This document shows, piece after piece, positions 35,806-48,270 of a stretch of DNA of 64,000 nt. The notes under the pieces are model-generated. The model was not told the DNA's origin. It made no database searches and saw only the letters and a program-made list of their open reading frames with translations. The position numbers and the translations under genes are program-made. Location of the stretch: assembly GCF_001625195.1 (NCBI RefSeq), contig NC_054391.1, positions 8,384,552 to 8,448,551 on the forward strand. The letters are read 5' to 3'. How positions within the stretch are numbered: the first letter of the stretch is position 1; each line of letters opens with the position of its first letter. Source of the DNA: Drechmeria coniospora. Lineage: Eukaryota > Ascomycota > Sordariomycetes > Hypocreales > Ophiocordycipitaceae.

Positions 35806-37797
35806 GTCAGGATGGACGACGATGCGGGCGTCGCGCGCTTACCGATTCGCTTGTTTTTCACGGAACTTTCGACGAAGACCGGAAACAGAGCCTACAGGGG
35901 GTGGGCATTCGCATCCCTCCCAAGCCCTGCCTTGCCACAGCAGGAACAAGAATATGTGCCGGTGTCATACAGAAGGCCCTTGCGAATATTGATGATGGCC
36001 GAGTTGTTCGCCGCATCACACAGACGAATGGCTGACCATGTCGATGTAGAGGGGTGCCTGCCGCGCTGGTAGCTCCAGGGGCGGACAGCGGACGACGTGA
36101 CGAAGACAGTTGTATGCCATTTCTGATATTTGACTCCGATTTTAGCCTTGATGTCACGAAATTAACCGAGACTATCGATATGCCATGCTGCGAAGGATTC
36201 GGATATAGTCTAGGCGCGCCAGCTACACTGTCATGTGGCAAGCCCCTTTTGCATCTGCATACCAGCGTGGCTCGCAGAGGGTGGAAATGGGTTGAAGATC
36301 TCACCGGGTTCAGTTATTGTTTAGCGGTAGTGTTGCTTGCTCCAAGGGAGCGGGTAGTCAGGGACGAGAAGCGTCTTACCCTCTGCTCAAATATGTACCT
36401 CCTGACGCGGCCCAATCGTCTCTTCTCGTTGACGCGACCACACCACAGCACTGATAGTTCACGTGTTGAAAGCAACGCAATCGACAAGCTACGATGGAAG
36501 CCGTCATGTCTACGGGAGATCTCTAGCTAGAATTCATCAAAATGGGGGTCGGTTGACGGTACGGTAAAGCGCGTAGGGAGCGGAAGGACGTAAAGATGGA
36601 TATACTCCTTGGTTTGGTTCCTGGACCGGTTGTTTGGCAAAATTGTCGCCTTGCTCCATCCATGTCTTGCGACCTGCATTAGTCGTATTTGGTGTACTTA
36701 AGAGTGCTATGACTCATCGACCAGTGTTGAGGAAATTAGAGAGTAGTGTGTGTACATGTACTACGGCGTTTTCCAGACTTAACATGCACGTACTTGCTCC
36801 GTAACGCACACTTACAAGCCCTAATGGCTTGCTGCTAACGGCCTCGTTCAGAGAAGGCCGGCAACTCCGGAAGTGCGGCGTCGGCTTCCGAAATGAATTA
36901 TTTCTACCGGAGGCCCTGGAGAGCGGGAAGGACTTTTTGCAATCCGAACCATATGCTTGGACATGATGGGAAGCGAAAGTGCTTACCTAGATAAGACGCA
37001 TCTTTCACTGCGATAGATAATGATTTCCGCTGCGGAGTTTAGAGGGAAAATCGGCCTGGTTTGGTTAGCATCTGGCCGCCTGTGAGCTAGTCCACGGAGC
37101 CTTCCTGCTTCTAGCAGGGAGGGTTCAGATACTGTTTTATGTGCCCGCGATTATGTGAAAACACCCCAATTGAATACAGCGTTGTTACTACAATTAGGTA
37201 GGGTTGCAAGTGCTGTGAGTGTACATGTGCAAGTACACAGTACATGTAAGTGCTGGACTTGGGAACTGACGTCCACCCCACCCTTGGCCGACTTCGATCA
37301 TGATGACATCCGACCTTTTCCTCGTACTCCCTTCCACTCCCCGTTTCATCTTACCTTCATTTTTGCCCACCCTTTAGCACACTTAGTAGGTGGGGACGAC
37401 CCTGCGGAGAGGAGTTTGTTCAACCTGGCTGAATCGGTTATTTCTCCATATAGCTAGCTACCTTCCGACCTTGCCTTCGGTGTTGTTCCATTCCATACAC
37501 TCCATCAGGTCTCCCACCAAGTGCCATCAATCTTCGTGTCTGTTGATAACCAGACACGCATGAAGAGGAGGGCCAAGAACTCGCCCACACTACTGGCGAA
37601 TCACGATTGGGCGCCCTAACAGTAAAGCACCGCCTTCGAGTCGCCGGCACATTGTATTTGTCGAGTTCTCAGTTGCGCCTCTCGACGCCGTCCAGATCCT
37701 GATCGAGTCTCGTCCATGCGGCAACGCTTCACCCTGAACCGTTCAGACATCGACGGATCCTCACGACCTTCTTCGGCCACCCTCCCTCGCACTCACG
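35806..37797. other. Spacer glutaredoxin-Zn2Cys6 regulator
   Basis: A 2.0-kb spacer. The first part probably holds the glutaredoxin 3' UTR. The last ~500 nt are pyrimidine-rich leader for the regulator. Short ORFs (for example near 36,054-36,530) show no family resemblance. Few GTAC motifs occur, mostly around 36,750-36,800 and 37,220. Confidence 0.55.
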
Positions 37798-40466
37798 ATG
37801 ACGCCCACACCGCCTTCCACAAACTCGTCTACCGGAGGACGTTCCCCAGAGGAGCAGTTCCGAGTCGTCAGGAAGAGAAACCGAGTACCGCTAAGCTGCT
37901 ATCCTTGCCGGACGAGAAAGTGCGTGCATAACACTCACTCTTTCCTCCTTCTCCGCTTCACCTCTGACCTGTCGCCAGATTGTGCGTTGTACCTGCCGGT
38001 GTCTCCGCTGGCCCGTCCTGACCAAGCTGCAGGAAATGTGACCGAAATCACCCGTGCAGCAACTGCATGAAGCGCGAGGGCACGGATACGCCGTCCTGTT
38101 CTTATGCAGCGCCGCTGTCTCGCAAGAAGAGCCAGAACCGGGCTGATTCGAGTCCGGATGATATGCAAAACCGCATCGACCGCCTGGAGGGCCTCGTGCT
38201 TTCGCTGATGCACAACGGCGCCAACGTCGATTTCACATCCAACACACGCGCGAGCGACCCTGCCTCCGCTCCGCACTCCATAAACGACAGCGGCTCCTCG
38301 GCCAAGCTCGATCGTGAAGTGGAAATGGTGCCGGATGACGAGAGCGACGAAGACAGTCTGGCAACATCGTTGGGGGTGCTGAAAGTTGACGCCGACAAGG
38401 GAAAGTCCTTGTACATCGGGCAGGAAAACTGGCACCTGATCCTCGCAGACATATCTGAGGTGAAAAACTACTTCCTCAGCCACAAGAAAGAGCTCGAATC
38501 GAGCTACGAGCGCGTTCGGTCGTCCAAGCCCATGACGGCCCGTGAAGGCCCGACCCTTCTGCTGGGCGCCGTTCCCGCTTCGGAGCTCGAAATCCGTGCC
38601 GAGCTGCCATCCAAGTCCAGCGTGCTCCATTTATGCAGCCGCTATTTCAACTCCATGGACAATACCGTCAGCATCATCCACAAACCGACGTTTCTGCAAC
38701 AGCTTCGCACCCATTACCAGGATCCATCCAAGACGCCCGTCATGTGGCTGGGCCTTCTCTACTCCATACTCTGCCTCGCCATGCTGAGCTACCACAAGGT
38801 TGGTGACGAACCCCCGGAATGGAAAGGTCGGACCCTCGAGCTTGCCTCGAGCTTCCGGTTGCGAACGGCCCAGTGCCTCATCAGGGCGGACTATACAAAA
38901 CCCGTCGAGTACACGGTCGAAACCATGGTGCTCCACGTGTTTGGGGAGTACTCATCCAGGTGGGATGCTGATCTGGGCCTGTGGTTGATCGTCTCCTTGA
39001 TTACGAGGATTGCATTTCGCATGGGCTACCACCGCGATGCAAAATGGTTCCCCTCCCTCACGCCCTTTCAAGCAGTAAGTTAGTTCCCTTGACCCGGCCT
39101 CGGCTTGCACGTGGCTCACCGATGGCAGGAGATGAGACGAAGGACCTGGGCGTTGGTTCGAATGTCCGATGTCATTTTCTCGCACCAAGTCTCGCTTCCG
39201 AGCATGATATACGAGCATGACTGCGATACGAATCTGCCCAACAACATACTGGACGACGATTTCCACCCTGGCATAGCGGAGCTACCGCCGCCTCGGCCGA
39301 GCACCGAGCCAACGCCCATCTCCTACATGATTTGCAAGGCTCGCCTCTGCAACGAGCTGGGGAACATTCTTCAGACTACCAGCAAGGTTGGCAGCCACGT
39401 TCCATATGACGAGATCATCCGGTTCGATGCGAAGCTACGTCAGGTGATGCAGGAGCTGCCGCCTCACCTCAAGGTTGTCCCGCTAGAACGTTGTCAGGAT
39501 CCCGTCACGCTCATCCTTGCGAGGTTCAACATCGACACTCTCTTTCAGAAGATCCTGTGCTTGCTTCATCGCAAGTATATATGCAGGGCGCGGCAGAACC
39601 CAAGGTATGCGCATTCGCGACGCAGCGCCATCGAGGCTTCCCTGCATGCCATGGATCATCTTCACATGCTCTATCGCGAGTCCCAGAACAACGGCCGGCT
39701 CCGATCTGTCGCTTGGTATGTCAAGAGCACGGCGACGAAGGAGTTCATATTACCTGCCATGCTCATCGTGCTGGATTTGCACTATGACAACATGGCGACG
39801 CAGCTCGGGACACGACAGGACCACGAAGGAGCCTTTCTCTGGACTCGAGATGAACGCACCAGAATGATCGGCACGTTGGAGGACGCCACGGTCATTTGGA
39901 AGAGTCTCGCGGATACGTCCATGGAGGCATTCAAGGCCTCCAAGGTCATGGAGATCATGCTGCAGAAGCTGCAGAATCCCGCACAAGGCGCGAACGGATC
40001 CATGCCGAGGACCGACCCGGTCGGCCGAAGCGCCAACGTCACGGACCAAACCCCGGCCATGGCTCAAGACCTCGCTACCCCGGAAGGGTTTTCTACCTTT
40101 GGTCCCGGAATTGGCACCTTCTCGAATCCAAATAGCAGCACCTTTATGGGAATGGATTTTAACTTGCCACCGCCTGACATGAACCTTGGGCAGGCAGGGG
40201 GTCTCGATGATGCCGCGTCACCGCTGTTCATGTTTACGAGTCCCGGCAGCAGGTTTGGCACTGCGGCCGATTTGCCGACGAATTTTGACTGGGTAAGAGA
40301 CCAATCCGGTGGTGACTTGCACTGTAATACCAGGCGCTGACAGGAACAGAACGCATTCGAGAACTACACGCAAATGGCAAACTGGGGTGCCGACCAAAGC
40401 TTCCAGATATACGGGACGGGCGATGAATCGTCTCCACAAGAACCAGGTGGAATGAATGCGCAGTAA
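37798..40466 (+). CDS. Zn2Cys6 transcription factor with fungal-specific TF domain
   Basis: Gene-specific nuclear regulator; targets unknown. Proposed exons are 37798-37919, 37979-37981 (3 nt), 38033-39074, 39129-40292 and 40350-40466, giving 815 residues. The 3-nt exon ATT, flanked by CCAG and GTGCGT, converts an otherwise short zinc cluster into C34-x2-C37-x6-C44-x5-C50-x2-C53-x10-C64 with RTRKLKCDRNHPC. Joining exon 1 directly to 38033 would give only five residues between the second and third cysteines, which is not a working cluster. A short coiled coil (DRLEGLVLSLM) follows. The Fungal_trans domain spans about 190-560 (YFNSMDNTVSIIHKPTF; RTAQCLIRADYTKP; RIAFRMGYHRDAK; EMRRRTWALVRMSD). 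The last exon adds a Gln/Asn-rich tail. Confidence 0.85.
37979..37981 (+). other. Putative 3-nt micro-exon (ATT)
   Basis: Lies between a 59-nt intron (GTGCGT at 37920, CGCCAG at 37978) and a 51-nt intron (GTGCGT at 37982, CTGCAG at 38032). It completes one codon and starts the next: AA|A and TT|G give Lys-Leu at positions 41-42 of the zinc cluster. Confidence 0.65.
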
Positions 40467-41600
40467 CGTAAAAAAGATGTGCTGGTGACGGCAAAACAAC
40501 TCGGATGAGGATTTCGCATCCTACAAGCCGGTGGCATCAATGACGTCCATTCGAAGAACCCTCTTCCCATTTGCGATGCTGAGACGAAAAGGCTTCATTG
40601 GAGATGCGGGCATGCCCTCACTGTGTTCGAATGATGCGACTATTGTCAGAGCATAGGCTGGCACGGGATGGATTCGATGGGAGCAGGAAGCATGACAGCA
40701 CTACCCACCCGCTGCGCTGAATCTGAACGTTGGATGTATCACCAACGACTTGTCATTGTGAACGATACAATTGTCGGATCCACCACGTTGTTGGACGTAC
40801 TCGCAGTGGAAACAGAACATGCCTTCCTTCCAAGCACACTGGCCCGAGATACGTGAAGATTATGACCAGTTACTGTACCGTGAGTGGAGCAAGGAAACCC
40901 GCGAGGGCCGGCCGAAGCAGCTGTTTAGTAGTGAAGGTGCGAGGACATTCGTCAGGTGGCATCCTGAGGCCAAGATTTCATGGCATGTGTGTTCGTCCTC
41001 CGTATCAAGTAACACTCCGCGGCCATGCCTCGGAGGTTCGGTGGTCGTCCACCTATACAACCCTCACGTCCCACCGCCGTTCGTTCCAGGTTGAGATGGG
41101 GGTTTGGCCGTGGCCATCGTGAGGCAGCTCCCAGAACAGCAACAGCACGAGTGGTTGGACACAATTGGATTGATAAAAGGAGGTAATGAGGGGAGACAAC
41201 GACGAGTCGACGAATATACACAGGACTGCCATCCAAATCCTCTGCTTCCCCCTTGACGCCTACCCTATCCGGAGTGAGGTGATGTGTGATTGACAAGCGG
41301 ATGGCATCGTAATGATTGCAACAAAACGTGGCCGAAGTGACGAAACACGGTGGGTGACAATCGAGGCCGAGCTCAGGCGCCATCCGTCTATCAATCTCTT
41401 TTCCCTGGCGCACGCTTACACACACAGCTGAAAAAACAAGGCTCATTCGTTCGTTTACGCATCCATCCATCCATCCATCCATCCATCCATTGCTCGGCTC
41501 GTTACCACGTCCATAAGGAGGGGGGAGGAGGGTTGCTGGATGGCTGGACGCCTGAAGGAAACAGGACCATGCCAATGCAAGAAGCGCACCATTTTTACAT
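40467..41600. other. Convergent spacer with CCAT microsatellite
   Basis: 1.13 kb between the stop codons of the regulator (+) and VPS1 (-). No supported ORF. A (CCAT)n run lies near its 3' end. Confidence 0.6.
41460..41492 (+). repeat. (CCAT)n microsatellite
   Basis: Eight consecutive ATCC/CCAT units in the 3' region downstream of VPS1. It encodes nothing called here. Confidence 0.85.
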
Positions 41601-44249
41601 TTACAGTACCTCGCCGATAATCTTCGCCGCCTCTCGGTACGTCTGCAGCAGCAGCTCGCACTTCTCGCGTTCCTTCTTGACGCCGTCGTCCTCGTACAGC
41701 AGCTCCTCGAACAAGGCTTCCTTGTACAGCTCGCTGACAAGACGATTCTGCACCACGTCTTTGCAGAAATTGACGAGCAGATGCATGACAGCCTTGGGAA
41801 CCTGGTCGGCGATGGACTCGCGGACAATGTTGAAGTAGGATGAGATGAGGGCCCGGATAAGCTCCGTCTCCATGGCCTCGCGGTCCGTCATGGCTGGCTC
41901 GTTCGACTCGCCCTATTGCGTTGGTCAGTAACCGTCCTTCTCCGTCCCTTGCCGGAGAGCATGGTAAGGGTGGAGACGTACAAAGTGGGATGCTAATCCG
42001 TAGCTTCGCCCGACAGGCTCGAACTCGTCATCCCGTGACGGGGGCGATCGTAGAACCATCTTGTCCTCCCGACGCAGACCATGCGCATAGCCGGGTTCTG
42101 GTGCCTCTCTGTGCCTGGCGCCAGCTGCGTGCGGGGACGACGCGGGCAGGTTGGACGGAGAGAGACCCTCTTTCCCGAAGAAATAGTTCAGAAACGTGTC
42201 CCTGGCCCCCCCTAGGCCTTGTTGGCCGTTGAGGCGGGAAGGAGAGTGTGAACGGATTCCGTTGACGGCGGCCGCGAGACCGCCGTGAGCGTTTTCGTTG
42301 ACGGCGGGTGACAGGCTTCGCGCGCCCTTTGCGCCGTTCCTGCGGGCGCCGACGTCTCCCTTTTCCGCGCCGAGACTCTCCTCGCCGTCCTCGGTCGGGT
42401 TCGTGCCGTTGGGGCCGAGCTCCTTGAGCCGGCGTTTCTCGCGCCGCTCGCGCTCCTCCTGGAGAAGCCGCTTGCGTTCGCGCTCCTGCTTGGCGCTGAC
42501 GACGTTGCTCATGGCTGCGGCGGCGCCGAGGAAGTTGGGGTGGTTCGTGTTGATGTACGCACGCTGGATGGAGATGAGAGACTCGACATAGCTGGAGCAA
42601 GGACCGAGCCGCTCGCGGAGCAGGTCCGACACCGTCTCGATGAGCCTGGCCTGTAACCTCGGGAACCTGGAGAGCTCGGTAGAGCCACAGGTGTGGCAGA
42701 TCTTGATGAGCTCCTCGTACACGAGCTCGACGCAGCGCTGACTGGGGATCTCCAGAAGCTTGATCTGCGGCTTCACCAAAAGGTCAAAGGCCATTTCCGG
42801 AACGAAGAGGCTCGGGCGCGGTCCGGTGGAGTTGCGGATGGCGGTGCGGATGTCCAGGGCCGTCAGGTTGGAGGTCGGATCGATGGTTTCGAGGGAACTG
42901 CCGAAAACAGAGTTGAAGATGTAGTAGATGCGCGCACCGCCACAGAGCTCCTTGGTCGAGATCTCGGCCGAGGTACCGTCGATGGAGGAGATGAACGAGT
43001 TTGCGAAGCGCGTCATCTGCTGCAGGATGAGCGAGCCGCGGTGCTCCTTGCCGCTGAAGTGCATGTCGCCGTAGCTGGCAAGATCCTGCTGGGTCTGACC
43101 CATGAGCGTGTTCAGACGGGCCTTGATGTCGGGAAGGCGGTCTCGAATGTGGGACATGAGCGTCGTGTTGAGCGTCTTGGCCAAGAATTGGGTGCCGCAC
43201 CGGTTCGAGATGTTCCTGTAGGCGGGGTGATGCTTGAAAAAGTCCGTCTCCGCCTGCAGCGCCTCGTCCATCGGCTTGCTGCCCTGAATGTCCTGCTGCG
43301 ACCGGTTGACGACACCGATGAAGCCGAGCTTCAGAGGGTAGACGCGACCGGACAGGATGTCGAGGGCGTTGGTGCCGTGATCCATCAGGTCGAGCTTGGT
43401 GAGGACACCGATGGTCCTTCGGCCAAGAGGGTCCACATGGCGGGCGAGTTTCAAGGCCTCCGAATTGACAATGTCAACATTGGCAGGCGAGACGGCGAGG
43501 ATCAGACTGTTGGGCTTGGCGATGTATTCCGAGATGAGGTTCCTCGTCTGCTTCTCAATGTCGCTCGGCTGGTCACCGATGGGTACCTGGGTCACGATCA
43601 CAATCAGCGTCTTGCTCTCGTCACTCTCGATAACCCAACGGGGAGGAGAGGGGGCGAGCAGCGGGAACCTTTGTCAAGCCAGGAAGGTCGACGAGGGTCA
43701 AATTCAAGACGCTGGGGGAGAAGATCTTGAGGTTGATGGGCTGCCTGTTGATGCCCTTGTTCGCACCGGCGACCCGAGACGTCTCGTTTTCGATCTCGCG
43801 CTTGACGTCGGAAAAATCGGTGAATCTTCGATTGGGAATGTGGTGGAACTCAGCCCACTCGTACCGTTGTGCGGCGGCGGCGGCGGGCGATCGGTAGGCG
43901 TCATGGGAGAAACCCGCAGATGAGGCTTCGTCCTCCGGTACGTTGATGAGCTGGAGTATTAGAGGCCGCCTGGTGCAGATGCCGCTTCCACGGGGAAGAA
44001 AATCTCGGCCAACAATGTTCTCGAGGACCGATGATTTGCCAGCCGATTGAGAACCGACGACGACCTGCCGAGGGCCATGACATTAGAGTACATTCGGGTA
44101 AACAACCTCCTTGCGCGTCCCCCAAAAGACCCGCCAGGAGCGTCACTTACGATCTGCGGCAGGTCGAGGGAGTCGCTGCCGATGGTGTTGAAGACCAAAT
44201 CCTGCAGCTTGTTGACGGTGCTCAGGAGATCATCGCCAAGGGCAGCCAT
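41601..44249 (-). CDS. VPS1: Dynamin-related GTPase Vps1
   Basis: Large GTPase for vacuolar protein sorting, endosome-Golgi traffic and peroxisome fission. Exons on the minus strand are 44249-44151, 44064-43669, 43586-41982 and 41912-41601. All introns are phase 0, and the product has 803 residues. The G1 motif GSQSAGKS begins at the very start of exon 2 (about 36-43), G3 is DLPGLTK (159-165), and G4 is TKLD (about 228-231). The stalk follows, then a long charged, disordered variable region in the place of the PH domain ([21 protein letters not shown] onward), and a C-terminal GED in exons 3-4 ([32 protein letters not shown]...). There is no PH domain or transmembrane segment, as expected for Vps1. 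The donor of the second intron (GTTCCC at 43668) is weak. Confidence 0.93.
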
Positions 44250-45278
44250 GGCGGCGAGGACGAGACGAAAAGGAGAGATGGACAGGCGATCCGCGAGGAA
44301 GAGGACAAAGAGGACGCTGTGATGTTGTGGCTGGATGTGGTTGTTGACGTGGGCGTAGATCGTCGTCGATCCGTGCTTTGGCAAGCCTGGGAGCGTGTCG
44401 GCCTTGGCCCTTGTGATGAAGGCGCGTTGGCGTTGGTGCCTCTTCATGCGCTGGAGTGCGCTACAATGCGAGTGTACGTACGGTGTGCACGCCGTACGGA
44501 GTACGTCGGTACCTGGCACCGGCCGTAAGTAAGTACAGTAAGTACTTGGCGCGTACGGAGTACAGGCACAAGTACTTACTTTACTTGCACGGTACGGGGA
44601 ATAATTACTGCCTCCAGCACCTTCAAGTTACACTGTGCAAGTACTGAAGTTGTGCACAACTACTCCGTTAATACTTGTACTTACTTTAACAGTACTTACT
44701 TTACATGCAATTACATGTACCAGCACCCATACAACAGGTAGTGTTCGTGTCTGCGGGGACCATTAGTCATAACACACCACCTAAGCCCCACCTGATCAAG
44801 CGACCGAGCGATGCAGTCGCTACCGTGGTCAACATCCGCACCTCCCGCACCTGAACTCCATGTCTACTGTACTGAAGGTGTACGTACCTTCCATGTACTT
44901 GGTGCGGCGAAGGCGTGGCCAACATGCTTACACTTAACTTACACCTACCACAGCCCTTCCCTTCCGTACCTCTTTTCGCTCCCAGCCGTCGCACTCGTGC
45001 AGCTTGACCACCCGCTCGGGCACCTCGCTCCATTGTCGGCAGCCGAATTCCGCCATCCCTTGCCCCTTCTTCCACTTCGACGGAGAGCAAGGTACTGTGA
45101 TGCCATCCGAGCATCGCCGTTGCATCGTGGAGCTTACCATTCATCGCCAGGACTTGCCAGAGCACGAGAATCACGCCGCCGTTCGCCTCGGTGCTTCCCA
45201 CCCCAGCCGCCGCCGCCGCCGCCGCCTCACTTCGCTCCCAACCGATCCAAGGCCACCGTTGCCTCTGCCCGGTTCAGC
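44250..45278. promoter_or_regulatory. Divergent intergenic region VPS1 / ABP1
   Basis: A 1.03-kb region shared by two divergent endocytosis genes. A GTAC-rich cluster occupies about 44,470-44,720, and pyrimidine-rich leader for ABP1 follows at about 44,940-45,270. No supported ORF. Confidence 0.6.
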
Positions 45279-47802
45279 ATGGCCTCGTTGAACCTTTCCA
45301 CCAACGGGCCGTCGATAAAAAGCACCTACAACGGCGTCGTCAACGGGCCGCCACTGTCGTCCAGCTCCCCTACCTATGCCCAATGGGCCCTCTTCTCCGT
45401 CCAGGCCCCTCTCGTGAGCGCCTTCCAAGATGGCAACTCGAAGGAGAGCGTTCTAAAGGTCGAAAGCTCTGGCGGTACGAAGACTCACCGGCCCCCCTCT
45501 ACCACCCTAATCGGCGCACTGACGTTCAACGTCCGCAGATGGTGAACTGGTCGACCTGGTTGAAGACTTCAACGAGGGACGAATCCAGTTTGCCTTTGTC
45601 AAAGTCAAGGACCCCAACACCGGCCTTCCCAAGTGCGTCCTCGTCGCCTGGTGCGGCGGCGGCGTCCCCGAGCGCACAAAGGGCTACTTCACCAGCCACA
45701 CGGCGGCCGTCGCCAAAGTCCTCCACGGATACCACGTGCAGATCACCGCTCGATCCGACGGTGACCTAGAGCCTGCTTCCATCATGAAGAAGGTGGCCGA
45801 CGCCTCCGGTGCGAAGTACTCCACCGGCAGCGCCGGCGGCATCGTGCCGTCGGCGCCGCCGCCCGTCAAGTCCAAGCCCGTCTTTACACCGACAGCCTCC
45901 AGTTCCGGCCGCTCCGTCAACCCTCTCGTCGCCGCCCGCTCGAGGAGGGACGAGAACGTGGACGCGGACGGGTGGGGTGCCGATGCCCCTCCCGTGAGCA
46001 GGACCGAGCTTCAAAAGGTCGAATCAGCGTACAAGCCCACCAAGGTCAACATGGCCGAGCTCACGAAGCAGACCCAGGAACCCTCGCGCTACGTCGGCGG
46101 CGGCCGCAAGGATAGCGAGCCGATGGACGTCGTCAAGGGAGCCTACCAGCCGGTGGGCAAGGTCGACATCGCCGCCATCCGAGCCGCGGCCAAGAACAAG
46201 ACGGACGACCGTCCGACACCGGTCAAGGGGACGTACGAGCCGGTGGGCAAAGTGGACATTGCCGCCATCCGAGCCATGTCTCAGAAGCCCTCGAGCAAGT
46301 CGGCGGACGAGGAACCGCCACCGATGCCGGTCACCGACCGAGCGTCCGTGTTTTCGCAGCCCAGCCACTCGGAACGCATCACGTCCCTACCGAGACCGAA
46401 GGTTGGCAACAAGTTCGGAGGCGCCTCCGGCTTCGCCGGCACCAAGGCGCCCACGCCGGGCAGCCTCGGATTCGGCGGCCCTACACCTGCCCCCGTCACG
46501 TCGACGAGCCGCACCTTTGCCGACCAAGGCGGCAAGACGCCCGCCCAGATTTGGGCGGAGAAGAAGGGGCTGGAGAAGGGGACTGGGGGCGGAGCCGGTG
46601 CGTATGCACCTGGATCCATCTCGCCAGTGTCCCCGCACAACGACCGCGGCGGCGAGTGGAAGAGCGGATACACAGGCAAAAGCTGGGCTCCCGTCCAGGC
46701 CGCCGGGTACCAGCGCGGGAACGAGGAAGGCGTGCCGCAGCAGAACAACGGCGACGACGACGAACGGAGCCCCGAGGACGAGCCGGCGCCGTCTGCCGGG
46801 GGTGTGTCCGCGCTACGCGACCGATTCAAGAACGCGGCCCCGATAGGATCGGCCCCCGCGCCTCCCTTGCCCAATTCCATGGAGGGCCACCCCGAGGCGT
46901 CGGAGCGCTCCCCGCCGTTGCCGCCGCCATCGAGCACGCGGCCTTCCGGCGCCTTCGCGCTGCCGGGTCTTCCTATGCGTCCCCCGCCGCCTGACGAACA
47001 CGAGGAGCCGGACGAGGAGGAGGATGCCTATCCGGATCAGAGGGAGCCGTCGCCCATACAAGTCGCCGCTCCCGTCTCGCGCGGCGCCGATCCCAAGTGG
47101 GAAGTGCCCGAGGCACATTCGGCCACCCCGCCCGTCCCAACAGCGCAGGCAGCCGTCCCCGACGACGAAACCTTTGCGGACGACCACCGTGCCCCCCAGA
47201 GAGGCATCGGCACCGCCGCAGAGCTCAAACCTGGGCAGGGTCACGATGGCCTTGATCATCTTGCGAGCGGCGGCAAACGTGCGGTCATCCAATACGACTA
47301 CGAGAAGGCAGAAGACAACGAGATCGAGCTGGTCGAGGGCGAGTACGTGACCAACATCGACATGGTGGACGAGGACTGGTGGATGGGAACCAACGCCAAA
47401 GGCGAAAGCGGCTTGTTCCCGAGCAACTACGTGGAGCTCGTCGAGGACGACCCGCAGAGTGCCTCGGCACCATCGCCGCCGCCGCCGCCCGCCGCCGCCG
47501 AGCCGCCGGCGGCGGCGGACGACGTGGCCGACACAGCAGAGGCTGCTCATGGAGGCGATGGTGCCACGGCCACGGCTCTATACGACTACGAGGCCGCCGA
47601 AGACAACGGTACGTTTGTCCCCCCCTCCCCTCCCAAACCCGTGATATTGATCGACGTGACGGCTGACCGTGCGGAAGAGCTGAGTTTTCCCGAGGATGCC
47701 ACGATTACAGGCTTGGAGTTCCCCGACGAAGATTGGTGGTTCGGACAGTACGACGGACGGTCGGGACTTTTTCCGGCCAACTACGTGCAGCTGGACTCGT
47801 AG
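45279..47802 (+). CDS. ABP1: Actin-binding protein Abp1 (ADF-H plus two SH3 domains)
   Basis: Cortical actin patch protein that couples endocytosis to Arp2/3. Exons are 45279-45474, 45539-47608 and 47678-47802, giving 796 residues. The ADF-homology domain covers about 1-140 (YAQWALFSV; DFNEGRIQFAFVKVKDPNTGLPK; VAWCGGGVPERTKGYFTSH). A repeated motif, Y-x-P-V-G-K-V-D-I-A-A-I-R-A, occurs twice in the middle with a weaker third copy (YKPTKVNMAEL); such motifs occur in fungal Abp1. Long proline-rich stretches follow. SH3-1 is at about 645-700 (IQYDYEKAEDNEIELVEGEYV), and SH3-2 is at the C-terminus (LYDYEAAEDNELSF...FPANYVQLDS). The last intron cuts SH3-2 between EDN and ELSF. It is 69 nt, a multiple of three, with no stop, so retention would insert 23 residues. 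Confidence 0.93.
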
Positions 47803-48270
47803 GGCACAAAAAAGGGGCGGACGACGACGAGCATGTGGTCTTGGAAGGAGAAGGCGACTCGACGATTTCGCCCAGAACGATTCACGTCGTCCGTGTGTCA
47901 TCATTGCATGAAAGTAAAGTACATCAATCCAAAAAAAAAAAAAACGTTCACGACCCTCAATAGTCTCATTATAAAAGCCCACCCCTATGATTGATAAGAG
48001 AGTTGCCTCCATTCGATGCGACAACCCAGGGCGAAGGGACCGTACGGCAGAGACGGGGAGCAAGGCTGTACCGGACGGCTACTTTACCAGGGCCTGTTGC
48101 GGGCAAACGACGCCGTGGTTCGTCACGGAATTGATGGTGCGCCCCGGCGCGACCGACGTGCGACGATGTGGGGGGGATGGAACCGCGAGGTGATCGAATG
48201 GCTGGCTACCAACGACAGGGCAGCCGGCAAACGCTTCGTCTCATCCGCTGCGTGGAGCCCTCGGGCATGC
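47803..48270. other. Convergent spacer ABP1-CYSTM
   Basis: 468 nt between two stop codons, with an A-tract at 47931-47944. No supported ORF. Confidence 0.6.

Noticed and set aside
36054..36530. 158-codon + strand frame downstream of the glutaredoxin
   Set aside because: Likely the 3' flank of the glutaredoxin gene; no family similarity.
42693..43730. 345-codon + strand frame inside VPS1
   Set aside because: Antisense to the GTPase and stalk exons of VPS1; a shadow of GC-rich coding sequence.
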